A stretch of 64,000 nucleotides of DNA from assembly GCF_019204025.1 (NCBI RefSeq), contig NZ_JAGSPB010000002.1, forward strand, positions 1,054,001 through 1,118,000, given 5' to 3'. The number at the start of each line of letters is the position of its first letter. Within the stretch, counting starts at the first letter, position 1. Under the pieces are notes generated by a model that had not been told where the DNA came from, did not search any database, and saw nothing but the letters and a program-made list of their open reading frames with translations. The position numbers were made by a program, and so were the translations under genes. This stretch comes from Erythrobacter ani. GTDB taxonomy: Bacteria > Pseudomonadota > Alphaproteobacteria > Sphingomonadales > Sphingomonadaceae. This document shows, piece by piece, positions 17,806 through 26,380 of this stretch.

Positions 17806-19374
17806 ATGCCCAGATCCATGACGACAAGCCAGATGCCACTCGACCCTGTTCCTCGTCCGCTCGATCATCTTGTCGAACTGGCGCAAACCAGCGGATGCGG
17901 CGGTGCGCGGGCGCTTTTGCTCCGGGATGAGATCCTGACCCATGACGAGCTGAGAAAGCGCGTCGACCACTTAGCAGGCTGGTTGGCGAGTGAAATTGCA
18001 GTCAAAGGCTCCCGGGTTGCAAGCTGGGCCGCGAAGGGAGAGCTGACCTGCTTGTTGCCCCTGGCGGCGGCGAGGGCTGGCCTTGTGCATGTGCCGATCA
18101 ATCCGCTGCTCAAACGCGCTCAGGCGGCGCATATCCTTGGCGATTGCGGTGCCTCGATGCTGATCGGGACGCAGGCACGACTGTCCTCGCTCGAAGACGG
18201 TGATCTGCCCCATGACTGCGAGGCGATCGAGGAAGGCGCTGCGCTGGCTGCGGCGGCGCAGGGCCGGCTGACCATCGGCCCTTCGCAGGCTGATCCAGAC
18301 GATCTGATCGCCATCCTCTACACCAGCGGATCGACCGGAAGGCCAAAGGGTGTCATGTTGAGCCATGCCAATCTGTGGCTCGGCGCGGTCAGTGTTGCTC
18401 ACTACCTCAAGATGGCCCGCGACGATGTGACGTTGGCGGTCTTGCCACTCTCCTTCGACTACGGCCAGAACCAGCTCCTTTCGACCTGGTATGCGGGCGG
18501 CGCTGTCGTGCCTCTCGATTTCCTCTTCCCGCGCGATGTCGCGAAGGCATGCGCCGCGCACGGTGTCACGACGCTCGCGGCAGTTCCGCCTCTCTGGGTG
18601 CAGCTCACCGAACTGGACTGGCCGGACGGGGCGAGTGCACTCTTGCGCCGCCTCACGAACAGCGGCGGCGCGCTCACGACCGAGCTCGTCAACGATCTGA
18701 CAACGATATTTCCGCAAGCGGATCTCTACCCGATGTACGGCCTGACCGAGGCGTTCCGATCGACGTTTCTTGACCCAAACCTGGTCGAAAAACACCCGAC
18801 TTCAATGGGTAAGGCCATACCATTCGCAGAAATTCTCGTAGTCGACGACGAGGGGAAACCCGCTTTGGAAAACGCGGAAGGTGAGCTCGTGCATTGCGGG
18901 CCGCTGGTGGCGCAAGGATACTGGAACGACCCTGATCGCACGGCTGTGCGATTCAAGCCTGCGCCTGAGCATTCGCGGTACGGCGGAACAGCGGTCTGGT
19001 CAGGAGACAGGGTCCGGCGCGATGCCGATGGCTTGCTGCACTTTGTCGGTCGCCGTGACGCCATGATCAAGAGCGCGGGCAATCGGATCAGCCCCCAGGA
19101 AATCGAGGAGGCGGCGATTGCAAGTGACCTGGTGTCGGAGGCAGTGGCGCTGGGAGTTCCGGATGAACGGCTCGGTCATGCTATCCACTTGGTCGTTCGC
19201 GGGGTGACAGATGCCGCGCAGCAGGCAAAACTCGCCAGATCGCTGAAGCAGGAGCTTCCGAATTTCATGCAACCGCAAAAGATACATTGGCGCGGCGCCA
19301 TGCCTCTCAACCCCAATGGTAAGATTGACCGTACATCGCTGCTTCGGGAAATCAGCAGCGGGGCCGCGTCGTGA
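17806..19374 (+). CDS. Acyl-CoA ligase (AMP-forming), exosortase A system-associated
   Basis: ANL-superfamily adenylating enzyme of about 522 residues, matching the exosortase A-associated subfamily (TIGR03098) in remembered signature stretches: VPINPLLKRAQAAHIL, ILYTSGSTGRPKGVMLSH, LAVLPLSFDYG, AVPPLWVQL, and MYGLTEAFRST; the C-terminal lysine is in NPNGKIDRTSLL. It should adenylate a carboxylic or amino acid and pass it to CoA or to the neighbouring acyl carrier protein. Start at 17806 follows AAAGG closely; ATGs at 17818 and 17833 are alternatives. Its TGA overlaps the GTG of the decarboxylase gene. Confidence 0.9.
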   Translation: MPRSMTTSQMPLDPVPRPLDHLVELAQTSGCGGARALLLRDEILTHDELRKRVDHLAGWLASEIAVKGSRVASWAAKGELTCLLPLAAARAGLVHVPINPLLKRAQAAHILGDCGASMLIGTQARLSSLEDGDLPHDCEAIEEGAALAAAAQGRLTIGPSQADPDDLIAILYTSGSTGRPKGVMLSHANLWLGAVSVAHYLKMARDDVTLAVLPLSFDYGQNQLLSTWYAGGAVVPLDFLFPRDVAKACAAHGVTTLAAVPPLWVQLTELDWPDGASALLRRLTNSGGALTTELVNDLTTIFPQADLYPMYGLTEAFRSTFLDPNLVEKHPTSMGKAIPFAEILVVDDEGKPALENAEGELVHCGPLVAQGYWNDPDRTAVRFKPAPEHSRYGGTAVWSGDRVRRDADGLLHFVGRRDAMIKSAGNRISPQEIEEAAIASDLVSEAVALGVPDERLGHAIHLVVRGVTDAAQQAKLARSLKQELPNFMQPQKIHWRGAMPLNPNGKIDRTSLLREISSGAAS

Positions 19375-20603
19375 AGTCGAAACCGGTTGGGCCGATCCCG
19401 GAGGGCTACTACGCGCTCGAAGGTCAGCTTTCGATTGGCGGCAAGACGGCCAGCGAAATCGCCGCCGCCGCTGGTGAAACCCCGCTATTCGTTTACTCGC
19501 GCGATCTGATAAGCGCGCGGATACGCCAATTGCGTGAGGCTCTGCCTGATCGGATCGGCGTAAACTATGCGATCAAGGCCAACCCTTTTCGCCCCGTTCT
19601 CGAACATATGCGTCCGCTGGTAGACGGGTTCGACATTGCCTCTTCAGGAGAGCTGCGGCTCGCGCAGCAGGCGGGCATCGATCCTGCTCGCATCAGTTTT
19701 GCGGGTCCAGGCAAGCGCGACGATGAACTTGAGGCGGCGATTGCTGCCGGGGTAACGCTCAATTGCGAATCCTCGGGCGAGGGCGAGCGGGCGATGGCTA
19801 TCGGCGGGCGCCTGGGAGTGCGACCGCGGATTGCTATTCGAGTGAATCCCGATTTCGAGCTGAAGGGATCGGGCATGAAGATGGGCGGCGGCGCCAAGCC
19901 GTTCGGTGTGGATGCCGAAAAGGTGCCCGATCTGGCCCGATATCTCTTAGATGAAGGCGCCGATTGGCGCGGCCTGCATATCTTTACAGGAAGCCAAGCG
20001 CTGAACGCAGACGCGATTATAGAAGCGCAGTCCAACGTCCTGAAATTGGCTGATGAACTCGCTCAGGCAATCGGCGAACCATTGCCAAAACTGAACATGG
20101 GGGGCGGGTTTGGCATTCCGTATTTCCCAGGGGACGAGCCGCTCGATCTGGCTTCGGTCGGAAAAGCGTTGCACGAAAGAGTCGAGGGGCTTCCGGCAAG
20201 CCTTCAAAAGGCTGAGCTATGCCTCGAACTGGGGCGATATCTCGTAGGTGAAGCCGGGGTGTATCTGTGCCGCGTTATCGACCGCAAGGATAGCCACGGT
20301 GTGACGTATCTCGTCACCGATGGCGGACTGCATCATCAACTGGCGGCCTCGGGGAACTTCGGAACCGTGGTTCGGCGCAACTACCCCATCGCCGTGGCGA
20401 ACCGGTTTGATGCCGACGCGGCCGAGGTCGTCAGTGTGGTCGGCTGCCTTTGCACGCCGCTAGACCGCTTGGCCGATCTGGCGCACCTACCGCGCGGTGA
20501 TGTCGGCGATCTGATCGCGGTGTTTTGCGCCGGGGCATATGGCGCAACAGCGTCGCCTTCAGCCTTTCTGGGGCACGGCAGCGCAGGCGAAGTCCTTGTC
20601 TGA
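19371..20603 (+). CDS. PLP-dependent decarboxylase, exosortase A system-associated
   Basis: Fold-type III pyridoxal-phosphate enzyme of 410 residues related to diaminopimelate and ornithine decarboxylases, resembling the exosortase A-associated subfamily (TIGR03099). The PLP lysine is Lys69 in YAIKANP; SGELRLAQQAGI, the glycine-rich MGGGFGIPYF, and the C-terminal active-site pair VGCLCTPLD and FCAGAYGATASPS are present. The GTG start overlaps the ligase stop, so the two are translationally coupled. The gene pair plus ACP suggests a decarboxylated amino acid is loaded on a carrier for surface polysaccharide work; the substrate is unknown. Confidence 0.9.
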   Translation: MKSKPVGPIPEGYYALEGQLSIGGKTASEIAAAAGETPLFVYSRDLISARIRQLREALPDRIGVNYAIKANPFRPVLEHMRPLVDGFDIASSGELRLAQQAGIDPARISFAGPGKRDDELEAAIAAGVTLNCESSGEGERAMAIGGRLGVRPRIAIRVNPDFELKGSGMKMGGGAKPFGVDAEKVPDLARYLLDEGADWRGLHIFTGSQALNADAIIEAQSNVLKLADELAQAIGEPLPKLNMGGGFGIPYFPGDEPLDLASVGKALHERVEGLPASLQKAELCLELGRYLVGEAGVYLCRVIDRKDSHGVTYLVTDGGLHHQLAASGNFGTVVRRNYPIAVANRFDADAAEVVSVVGCLCTPLDRLADLAHLPRGDVGDLIAVFCAGAYGATASPSAFLGHGSAGEVLV

Positions 20604-20739
20604 CCGACCTGAATCCAACCGCTTTGTGCGGGCGGACACGGGCTTTGCCGCGTTCTTACCGAATATTTAGCAGTTTCCCCGCATACAGGCCCGTCTACTC
20701 CGCGCGCGCCGGAGGTTTTGATCGACGGAGCCGATTTCG

Positions 20740-21852
20740 ATGTACCATCAATTCTACGGTTTTGAGGGTCGCCCTTTTGAACTGACGTCCGATCCTCAAT
20801 TCTATTTCGAAAGCGCTTCTCATACAAAGGCCCTGTCCTATCTCGGCTTTGGCCTGGACCAGCGAGAGGGCGTCATCGTCATCACCGGAGATGATGGTTG
20901 CGGGAAATCGACGCTTGCCTACCGTCTCCTCGACAGGTTTGCGGCAAATGAACTGGCGGTCGCGGAAGTCGGAGCCTTGTCGCTGAGCGCCGAGAACGCG
21001 GTAACGTTGGTCACACAGGCGTTTGGAGTAGAGTCGCTGAGGGATGATACGGGCGGTGACTGGGGCCTGCTTGAAACATTTCTGCAGAACGAATCGCGCG
21101 AAGGCCGGCGCTGTCTCCTGATTGTCGACGGGTGTGAGGATCTGACGAGGGCCGGGTTCGTGCGCCTCTGTCAGCTTTCCGAACTACGTCTGGGAACCCA
21201 AACTTTGCTGCAATGCGTTCTGCTCGGTCGAGCTGGGTTCCTGGATGGCTTGCCACCAGAAAGCGAAGCGCAAAGGCTGCAACAAAAGGTTGTGGCGTCC
21301 TACGAGCTTGAAGCCCTGGATGCCGATGAAACGCGAAGCTTTGTCTATGAGCGGTTGCGCCGGGTGGGTTGGGACGGACACCCGGCAATGGAAGATGAAA
21401 TGTTGCATTCGCTGGTCGCGCACGCGCGTGGGAGCATGCGGCGGATTAACCAGATGATGAACCGATTGCTCCTCGTCGGGGCGATCGAAGAGAGCGAGGC
21501 GCTTACAGCCGAAATGCTCAATGCAGTGATCAAGGAGATGAAAATGGACACGCAGGTTCATGAGGATGGCACGGGTGCCGTCCCGATTTTGGACGCCGGA
21601 CCCGAAGATCCACGCGCGAAACAACGAGTTGCCGGAGCCGAGCTCGAGACCGCTCTTGCCGCGCTTCAGGAGGTTGGAAAGCCTGTCAGACCCGCGAATA
21701 ATGGGCCGATTGCACATCATACATATGACGAGCTGGCAGCAGCTATCGCCAATGTCGAGCGGCGGCTTGAGGAGCAGGAACAATCGCTGCGCCATGTTCT
21801 GACGATGCTGATCGAATGGCTCGAAGAAGAAGATACACACGAAGCCGCATAA
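20740..21852 (+). CDS. ExeA-like AAA ATPase, XrtA-locus type, with atypical Walker B
   Basis: 370-residue P-loop ATPase. The opening YHQFYGFEGRPFELTSDPQFYF is characteristic of the ExeA/XrtA-associated ATPase family (TIGR03015). Walker A is GDDGCGKST at 50-58. Walker B reads CLLIVDGCED with Asp130, where relatives have VDEAQ, so the usual catalytic Glu right after Asp is missing. A C-terminal extension (about 270-370) ends in a likely coiled coil rich in Glu. It follows the decarboxylase gene after 136 bases and is probably part of the same polysaccharide locus; no xrtA gene is visible in the window. Confidence 0.8.
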   Translation: MYHQFYGFEGRPFELTSDPQFYFESASHTKALSYLGFGLDQREGVIVITGDDGCGKSTLAYRLLDRFAANELAVAEVGALSLSAENAVTLVTQAFGVESLRDDTGGDWGLLETFLQNESREGRRCLLIVDGCEDLTRAGFVRLCQLSELRLGTQTLLQCVLLGRAGFLDGLPPESEAQRLQQKVVASYELEALDADETRSFVYERLRRVGWDGHPAMEDEMLHSLVAHARGSMRRINQMMNRLLLVGAIEESEALTAEMLNAVIKEMKMDTQVHEDGTGAVPILDAGPEDPRAKQRVAGAELETALAALQEVGKPVRPANNGPIAHHTYDELAAAIANVERRLEEQEQSLRHVLTMLIEWLEEEDTHEAA

Positions 21853-22074
21853 ATCTGAAAATCGGTTCCTGTCCCGGCCTGCGCAACAATGCGTGACAAA
21901 TTCGCATCGTTTGGCCCATTTTGAGACTCTTATGGCTAACAAAGAGTAAATATCTGATTGCCAAGCGACTCCCGTCTCGCCTAGCCTTCTCTCAAATGGA
22001 GCCAAACGGCCGTTCGAGTGCTGGCGAGGGTAAAACAAGCCAGTCTAAACAGGGTTGTCTCGGAGTAGTACGTT
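21853..22074 (+). promoter_or_regulatory. Leader region of the RpfF-like gene
   Basis: 222 bases without a gene, clearly more AT-rich than the flanks and therefore a likely promoter region. A ten-base palindrome AACGGCCGTT lies at 22005-22014. TTGCCA near 21958 followed about 16 bases later by CCTAGCC could be a promoter, but this is weak. GGAG 9 bases before the ATG at 22075 is a good Shine-Dalgarno. Confidence 0.4.
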
Positions 22075-22998
22075 ATGGATAGCGGCGCTGGCAGGGCGGT
22101 TCCATTGACCGCGGATGAGGAAATGTATGCCGAGAGCGCGCTGCATTCCGAAATTCCTGGAGAAATATTCGAATTACAAGAACTTGACGTCTTGTATGAA
22201 GATACCACCGCAACGCTGTGGACCTATATGAACCCGGACGGGCGGCCGAGTTTCACTCCGGCTATGCTGGATGATTTCGAGAGCTGGCAGCGCCTCATCG
22301 CGAATGGTTTCGGACCGGACAAGGTGCCTCTGAGGTATCTGGTGCTCGGCAGTCGCTGCGATGATGTCTTTTGCTTTGGCGGTGACCTTCATTTGTTCCA
22401 GAAGTTGATCCGCGAGCGGGATCGTGCTGGCCTGGTTGAATATGGCCATCGGTGCTGCGCCATACTGGATCGGAATATTCGCACGCTCGATATCCCCATG
22501 CTCACGGTCGGACTTGTGCAGGGAGCCGCACTAGGAGGCGGATTCGAAGCGCTGCTCTCGTTCGATTACATTGTGGCTGAGCGACAGGCGACTTTCGGGC
22601 TGCCTGAAATCATGTTTGGCCTCTATCCCGGCATGGGCGCTCATGCACTGCTGTCGCGTAAGCTTGGCAGCGCAATGGCCGACCGGATAATCGTTTCCAA
22701 CGAGACATTCACTGCCGAACAGATGTATGAGCTTGGCCTAGTTCACGCTCTCGCGGAGCCGGGTGACGGTCTTAATGCGACGCGGGATTTCATCAAAAAG
22801 TCGGAGCGTCGTCACGCCGGTCTCGTCGGATCGCGCCGAGCCATCAAACATGTGTGGCAGTTGAAGCTCGCCGAGCTGAACCGGATCACAGAAATGTGGG
22901 CCGATACCGCATTGCAGCTGCGCGAGCAGGACCTCAAGGTGATGAGCAGGCTGGTCGCCGCTCAGGCGAGGCTGGCAGAACGCATCGCGGCCGCCTGA
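22075..22998 (+). CDS. Crotonase-family protein resembling DSF synthase RpfF
   Basis: 307-residue enoyl-CoA hydratase-fold protein. It matches RpfF, which makes the cis-2-unsaturated fatty-acid signal DSF from 3-hydroxyacyl-ACP by dehydration and thioester cleavage, at several distinctive places: GGDLHLFQKLIRERDRAGL, LVQGAALGGGFEALLS, GLPEIMFGLYPGMGAHALL and NRITEMWADTALQL. The two glutamates that are catalytic in RpfF correspond to Glu158 and Glu178. Ordinary crotonases lack the LIRE and PGMGA signatures. No rpfC or rpfG is adjacent. It sits downstream of the polysaccharide-type genes and converges with zapE after only 4 bases. Confidence 0.82.
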   Translation: MDSGAGRAVPLTADEEMYAESALHSEIPGEIFELQELDVLYEDTTATLWTYMNPDGRPSFTPAMLDDFESWQRLIANGFGPDKVPLRYLVLGSRCDDVFCFGGDLHLFQKLIRERDRAGLVEYGHRCCAILDRNIRTLDIPMLTVGLVQGAALGGGFEALLSFDYIVAERQATFGLPEIMFGLYPGMGAHALLSRKLGSAMADRIIVSNETFTAEQMYELGLVHALAEPGDGLNATRDFIKKSERRHAGLVGSRRAIKHVWQLKLAELNRITEMWADTALQLREQDLKVMSRLVAAQARLAERIAAA

Positions 22999-23002
22999 CG
23001 GT

Positions 23003-24118
23003 TCAGTATTCGGCTCCGTGACCGAGGGCCATGTATGCGTCGCTTTGCATCTCGTTCAAACGGCTAGCCGTGCGTTCGAATTCGAAGCTGCCATCACCCG
23101 CTACATACAGTTCATCCGGTTGCGCCGCAGCGGTCGCGAATAGTTTCACCCGGTGCTCGTACAAAGCATCGATCAGCGTGACGAAGCGCGCCGCCTCGTT
23201 TCGCTTATCCGGGCCCATGATCGGGATGCCGACAATGATGACGGTGTGAAACGCCTGTGCGATTGCGAGATAATCGGGCGCACCTCGCGCCTCCGCGCAT
23301 AGGCGCTTGAAGCTGAAAACGCCGACGCCTTTCAGTGATTTGGGCACATGGACCGACCGGTTTTTGCCGATAGCCAGCTCTTCCGAAGGTACGTGCTCGG
23401 CATCTTCCGGAGCGAAGTCGGTCAGGCGGAAAAAGGCATCGCGCACTTTCTCGGTTGCCGCATCGCCCAACGGCGTGTGCCATGTGGCGAGATCGCCAAT
23501 TCGGTCGAGCCGATAATCAGTTGGTCCGTTGAGCCCAACAACGTCCAGTTCCTGTCCAATCAAATCGATGAAGGGCAGGAAGTGCTCGCGGTTGAGGCCG
23601 TCTTTATAAAGGTCCTGCGGCGGGCGGTTCGAAGTGGTCACGACCGATACGCCCTGTTTGCAGATGAGCTGCGTGAACAGACGGCTCATGATCATGGCGT
23701 CGGCGGAGTTGTTGACCACCATCTCGTCAAAAGCGAGACACCGGACGTTAGATGCCATCTTTTCGGCCACAGGCGGGATCGGATCGCCGTTCACAGTCTT
23801 GCGAGCCTCGCGCATCTCCGCGTGAACTTCCTGCATGAATGCATGAAAATGCGATCTTCGTTTTTCCTCGATGCCGAGCGTTTCGTGGAACAGGTCCATC
23901 AGCATCGATTTTCCGCGGCCCACACCGCCCCACATGTAGACGCCCTGCGGCCGCTCTTTCTTGCGGCCGAAGAACTGGCCGAGCAATCCGCCCGGCGCTT
24001 CCGCCTCAAGCTCTTTTTGAAGCGTGTCGAGCCGTATTGCTGCCTTTCGTTGATCCGGATCGGGACGTAGCTCGTCAGAGGCAATCAGCTGTTCATAGCG
24101 TGCCAACAGCCCGGTCAT
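23003..24118 (-). CDS. zapE: Cell division protein ZapE (AFG1-like ATPase)
   Basis: 371-residue P-loop ATPase of the AFG1/ZapE family, in bacteria linked to FtsZ-ring constriction and in mitochondria to quality control of respiratory proteins. Walker A is GGVGRGKS at 64-71, Walker B is LAFDEM, with VVTTSNRPPQDLYKDGLNR as the sensor region and a C-terminal FxR-rich half. The start overlaps the end of the upstream thioesterase gene by 4 bases (ATGA), and sdhB lies just before that, which is a common type of neighbourhood for AFG1 homologues. Confidence 0.92.
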   Translation of the reverse strand: MTGLLARYEQLIASDELRPDPDQRKAAIRLDTLQKELEAEAPGGLLGQFFGRKKERPQGVYMWGGVGRGKSMLMDLFHETLGIEEKRRSHFHAFMQEVHAEMREARKTVNGDPIPPVAEKMASNVRCLAFDEMVVNNSADAMIMSRLFTQLICKQGVSVVTTSNRPPQDLYKDGLNREHFLPFIDLIGQELDVVGLNGPTDYRLDRIGDLATWHTPLGDAATEKVRDAFFRLTDFAPEDAEHVPSEELAIGKNRSVHVPKSLKGVGVFSFKRLCAEARGAPDYLAIAQAFHTVIIVGIPIMGPDKRNEAARFVTLIDALYEHRVKLFATAAAQPDELYVAGDGSFEFERTASRLNEMQSDAYMALGHGAEY

Positions 24119-24603
24119 TCCGGCTTCCCGACCGGGCGCGGCTTCATCTTGCGCACGATACCGGAATAGCTCGTCACGACGTCATCGCCTTGGACGCATT
24201 CACCGCGCAGGAAGAGCATGCGGCCCGTTTCGCGTACAATCTCTGTCACCGCGTCGAGCGGGCGCTCCGGGTCTCCTGCGCCGACGAACTGCGTTGAAAG
24301 CTCGACCGTCACCGACGGTCCGGCATTGCCGCTGCCGATGACGTGCATCGTGGCGAAGAGCGCGATGTCGATCAGGCCTAACGTGGCGGCGCCGTGGATG
24401 TTGTCCCCGAGATTGGTATGGCGGCGCTCCGGGAACATGCGAAGCCTACACCTTTCGCCTTCACCGCGGACTCGCAATTCGCCGAGTACCGCAGTGTTGT
24501 ACCGCGTCCGGTCGACCAGGTTCCAGCTGTACCAACCGCTCTCTCCGTCGGCCTCGGCCTCGGTCAGCGGATGGTAATCGAAGGGAGCGCCGTGGTCGCT
24601 CAT
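24115..24603 (-). CDS. PaaI-type hotdog thioesterase
   Basis: 162-residue hotdog-fold acyl-CoA thioesterase. The core motif HTNLGDNIHGAATLGLIDIALFA contains the asparagine, glycine and acidic positions typical of the PaaI family, and SVTVELSTQFVGAGDP forms the following strands. Substrate is unknown. It lies 22 bases downstream of sdhB and overlaps zapE. Confidence 0.82.
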   Translation of the reverse strand: MSDHGAPFDYHPLTEAEADGESGWYSWNLVDRTRYNTAVLGELRVRGEGERCRLRMFPERRHTNLGDNIHGAATLGLIDIALFATMHVIGSGNAGPSVTVELSTQFVGAGDPERPLDAVTEIVRETGRMLFLRGECVQGDDVVTSYSGIVRKMKPRPVGKPE

Positions 24604-24625
24604 CCTGCCACGCCTCGCGTTGCGA

Positions 24626-25408
24626 TCAGATTGCGCGTTCGGCCATCATCTTCTTGGTCTCGGCAATCGCCTTGGCCGGGCTGAGCCCCTTGGGGCAAAC
24701 ATTGGCGCAGTTCATGATCGTGTGGCAGCGATACAGGCGGAACGGGTCCTCCAGCGCATCGAGCCGCTCTCCGGTCATTTCATCGCGGCTGTCGGCCAGC
24801 CATCGATAAGCCTGAAGGAGGATTGCTGGACCGAGGAACTTGTCCGAATTCCACCAATAGGAAGGGCAGGCAGTCGAACAGCAGGCACACAAGATGCATT
24901 CGTATAGGCCGTCCAGCTGCTCGCGCTGTTCCGGCGTCTGCAACCGTTCCTTGCCTGAAGGGGTCGGGGTGACGGTTTGCAGCCACGGACGGATCGAGGC
25001 GTATTGCGCATAGAAGTGCGTGAAATCCGGCACCAGGTCCTTGATCACGTCCATGTGCGGCAGCGGCGTGATCCGGATTTCGCCCTTGAGGTCTTCGATA
25101 GCGGTAGTGCAGGCTAGGCCGTTCTTGCCGTTCATGTTCATCGCGCACGAACCGCAGATCCCCTCACGGCAGGACCGCCGGAATGTCAGGGTCGGATCGA
25201 CCTCGTTCTTGATCTTGAAGAGCGCGTCGAGGACCATGGGGCCGCATTCTTCGAGATCGATTTCGAACTTGTCGTATCGGGGATTCTTCCCCGTGTCGGG
25301 ATCGTAGCGATACACCTTGAAGCTCTTGACCCGCTTGGCATCCGCCGCCTTGTGGACATTGCCATCCTTGCTGATCTTCGAGTTCTTGGGGAGGGTGAAG
25401 GTCGCCAT
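24626..25408 (-). CDS. sdhB: Succinate dehydrogenase iron-sulfur subunit
   Basis: Complex II electron-transfer subunit, 260 residues. It has the [2Fe-2S] motif CREGICGSC with a fourth Cys in GLAC, the [4Fe-4S] motif [16 protein letters not shown], and the [3Fe-4S] motif [14 protein letters not shown]. Length and order are standard. Unlike the usual sdhCDAB order, nothing of sdhA lies upstream: the next gene upstream (25633) is on the opposite strand, so sdhB leads its own transcript with the thioesterase and zapE. Confidence 0.96.
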   Translation of the reverse strand: MATFTLPKNSKISKDGNVHKAADAKRVKSFKVYRYDPDTGKNPRYDKFEIDLEECGPMVLDALFKIKNEVDPTLTFRRSCREGICGSCAMNMNGKNGLACTTAIEDLKGEIRITPLPHMDVIKDLVPDFTHFYAQYASIRPWLQTVTPTPSGKERLQTPEQREQLDGLYECILCACCSTACPSYWWNSDKFLGPAILLQAYRWLADSRDEMTGERLDALEDPFRLYRCHTIMNCANVCPKGLSPAKAIAETKKMMAERAI

Positions 25409-25632
25409 GTCAGTGTAATCCCGTGTTTGCTTGAAACCTATCTAACGCCTTGCGTGCGCGAGGCAAGGGACGCTGTGTTGCGTCGTTCGGGACAGCGGTT
25501 GACGCATCCTCATCACCCACCTTGCTTTGAGCTATGAACGCGGCGGTGCGTGAGACATGGACCGCATGTTACACGGTCCTGGGCAGAAAGGTATTCGGGG
25601 AACCTTGCGGGCATTGCCCCGCTCTAGCCAGC

Positions 25633-26379
25633 ATGGAACGAGTAGGAAAATCGGGAAATGCGGTGCCGCTCAGCGCCGCCGTGTTCGGTAGCACCGGTGG
25701 GATAGGAAGGGCGCTGTGCCAGGAACTGGCGGATCGCGGCTGCGAGACGATCCATGCCGGATCGCGTTCCGGTGCCGACATCGGTGTATCCGGCGCCGCT
25801 CCTTTCGCATTCGATCTGACCAACGAATCCTCGATCGAGGCCGCCGCGCTATCGATGAAGGATGATCCGCCCGAATGGATCATTGTCGCTACTGGGGTAT
25901 TGACGCTGGAAAGCGGCGAGGGGCCAGAGCGCACGTTCAAACGATTGGACGCCGGCGCCATGGCTGAAGTGTTCGCGCTCAACACAATCGGCCCCGCGCT
26001 GATCGCCAAACATGTCCTCCCCCTGATGCCGCGAGACAGGCAGTTTGTTTTCGCCGCGCTCAGCGCGCGCGTGGGATCGATTTCCGACAATGGTCTCGGC
26101 GGATGGCATTCATACAGAGCCTCGAAAGCGGCCCTGAACATGCTGCTCAAGAATTTCGCGCTCGAGATGCAGCGCACGCACAAGCAGGGCGTGATTGCAG
26201 GGCTCCATCCGGGAACGGTAGATAGCGCCTTGTCTGAACCGTTTCAGTCCAATCTTCCCGATGGCCAGCTGATCGAACCAGGCGAAGCGGCGGGCAATCT
26301 GATCCATGTTCTTGGCGGACTTGGGCCGCAAGACAGCGGAAAGATCTTCGACTTTGCAGGCAAGGTTGTGCCCGCCTGA
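25633..26379 (+). CDS. SDR family oxidoreductase (C-factor/CsgA-like)
   Basis: Short-chain dehydrogenase of about 248 residues. The NAD(P) loop is GSTGGIG, LTNE sits after strand 3, IVATGVL replaces the usual NNAG, and the catalytic pair is YRASK with an upstream Ser in ALSARVGS. HPGTVDSALSEPF is the typical substrate-loop region. The ATG at 25633 is preferred because the 33 residues encoded from an earlier ATG (25534) do not fit the fold; GTG at 25663 is possible too. It resembles the cell-cell C-signal/CsgA branch only in general layout. Its stop is one base from that of the convergent glycosyltransferase. Confidence 0.82.
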   Translation: MERVGKSGNAVPLSAAVFGSTGGIGRALCQELADRGCETIHAGSRSGADIGVSGAAPFAFDLTNESSIEAAALSMKDDPPEWIIVATGVLTLESGEGPERTFKRLDAGAMAEVFALNTIGPALIAKHVLPLMPRDRQFVFAALSARVGSISDNGLGGWHSYRASKAALNMLLKNFALEMQRTHKQGVIAGLHPGTVDSALSEPFQSNLPDGQLIEPGEAAGNLIHVLGGLGPQDSGKIFDFAGKVVPA

Positions 26380-26380
26380 A

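Noticed and set aside
20604..20739. Small ORF or attachment site in the gap before the ExeA-like ATPase
   Set aside because: No tRNA end, no repeat pair and no frame with a ribosome site were found; treated as a plain leader.
22075..22998. Plain enoyl-CoA hydratase for beta-oxidation
   Set aside because: The LIRE, PGMGA and ITEMWADTALQL stretches are RpfF-like rather than FadB/EchA-like, and no beta-oxidation genes adjoin it.
25534..25632. N-terminal extension of the SDR from an ATG at 25534
   Set aside because: The extra 33 residues are Cys-containing and unlike any SDR N-terminus; the nucleotide loop follows naturally from the ATG at 25633.
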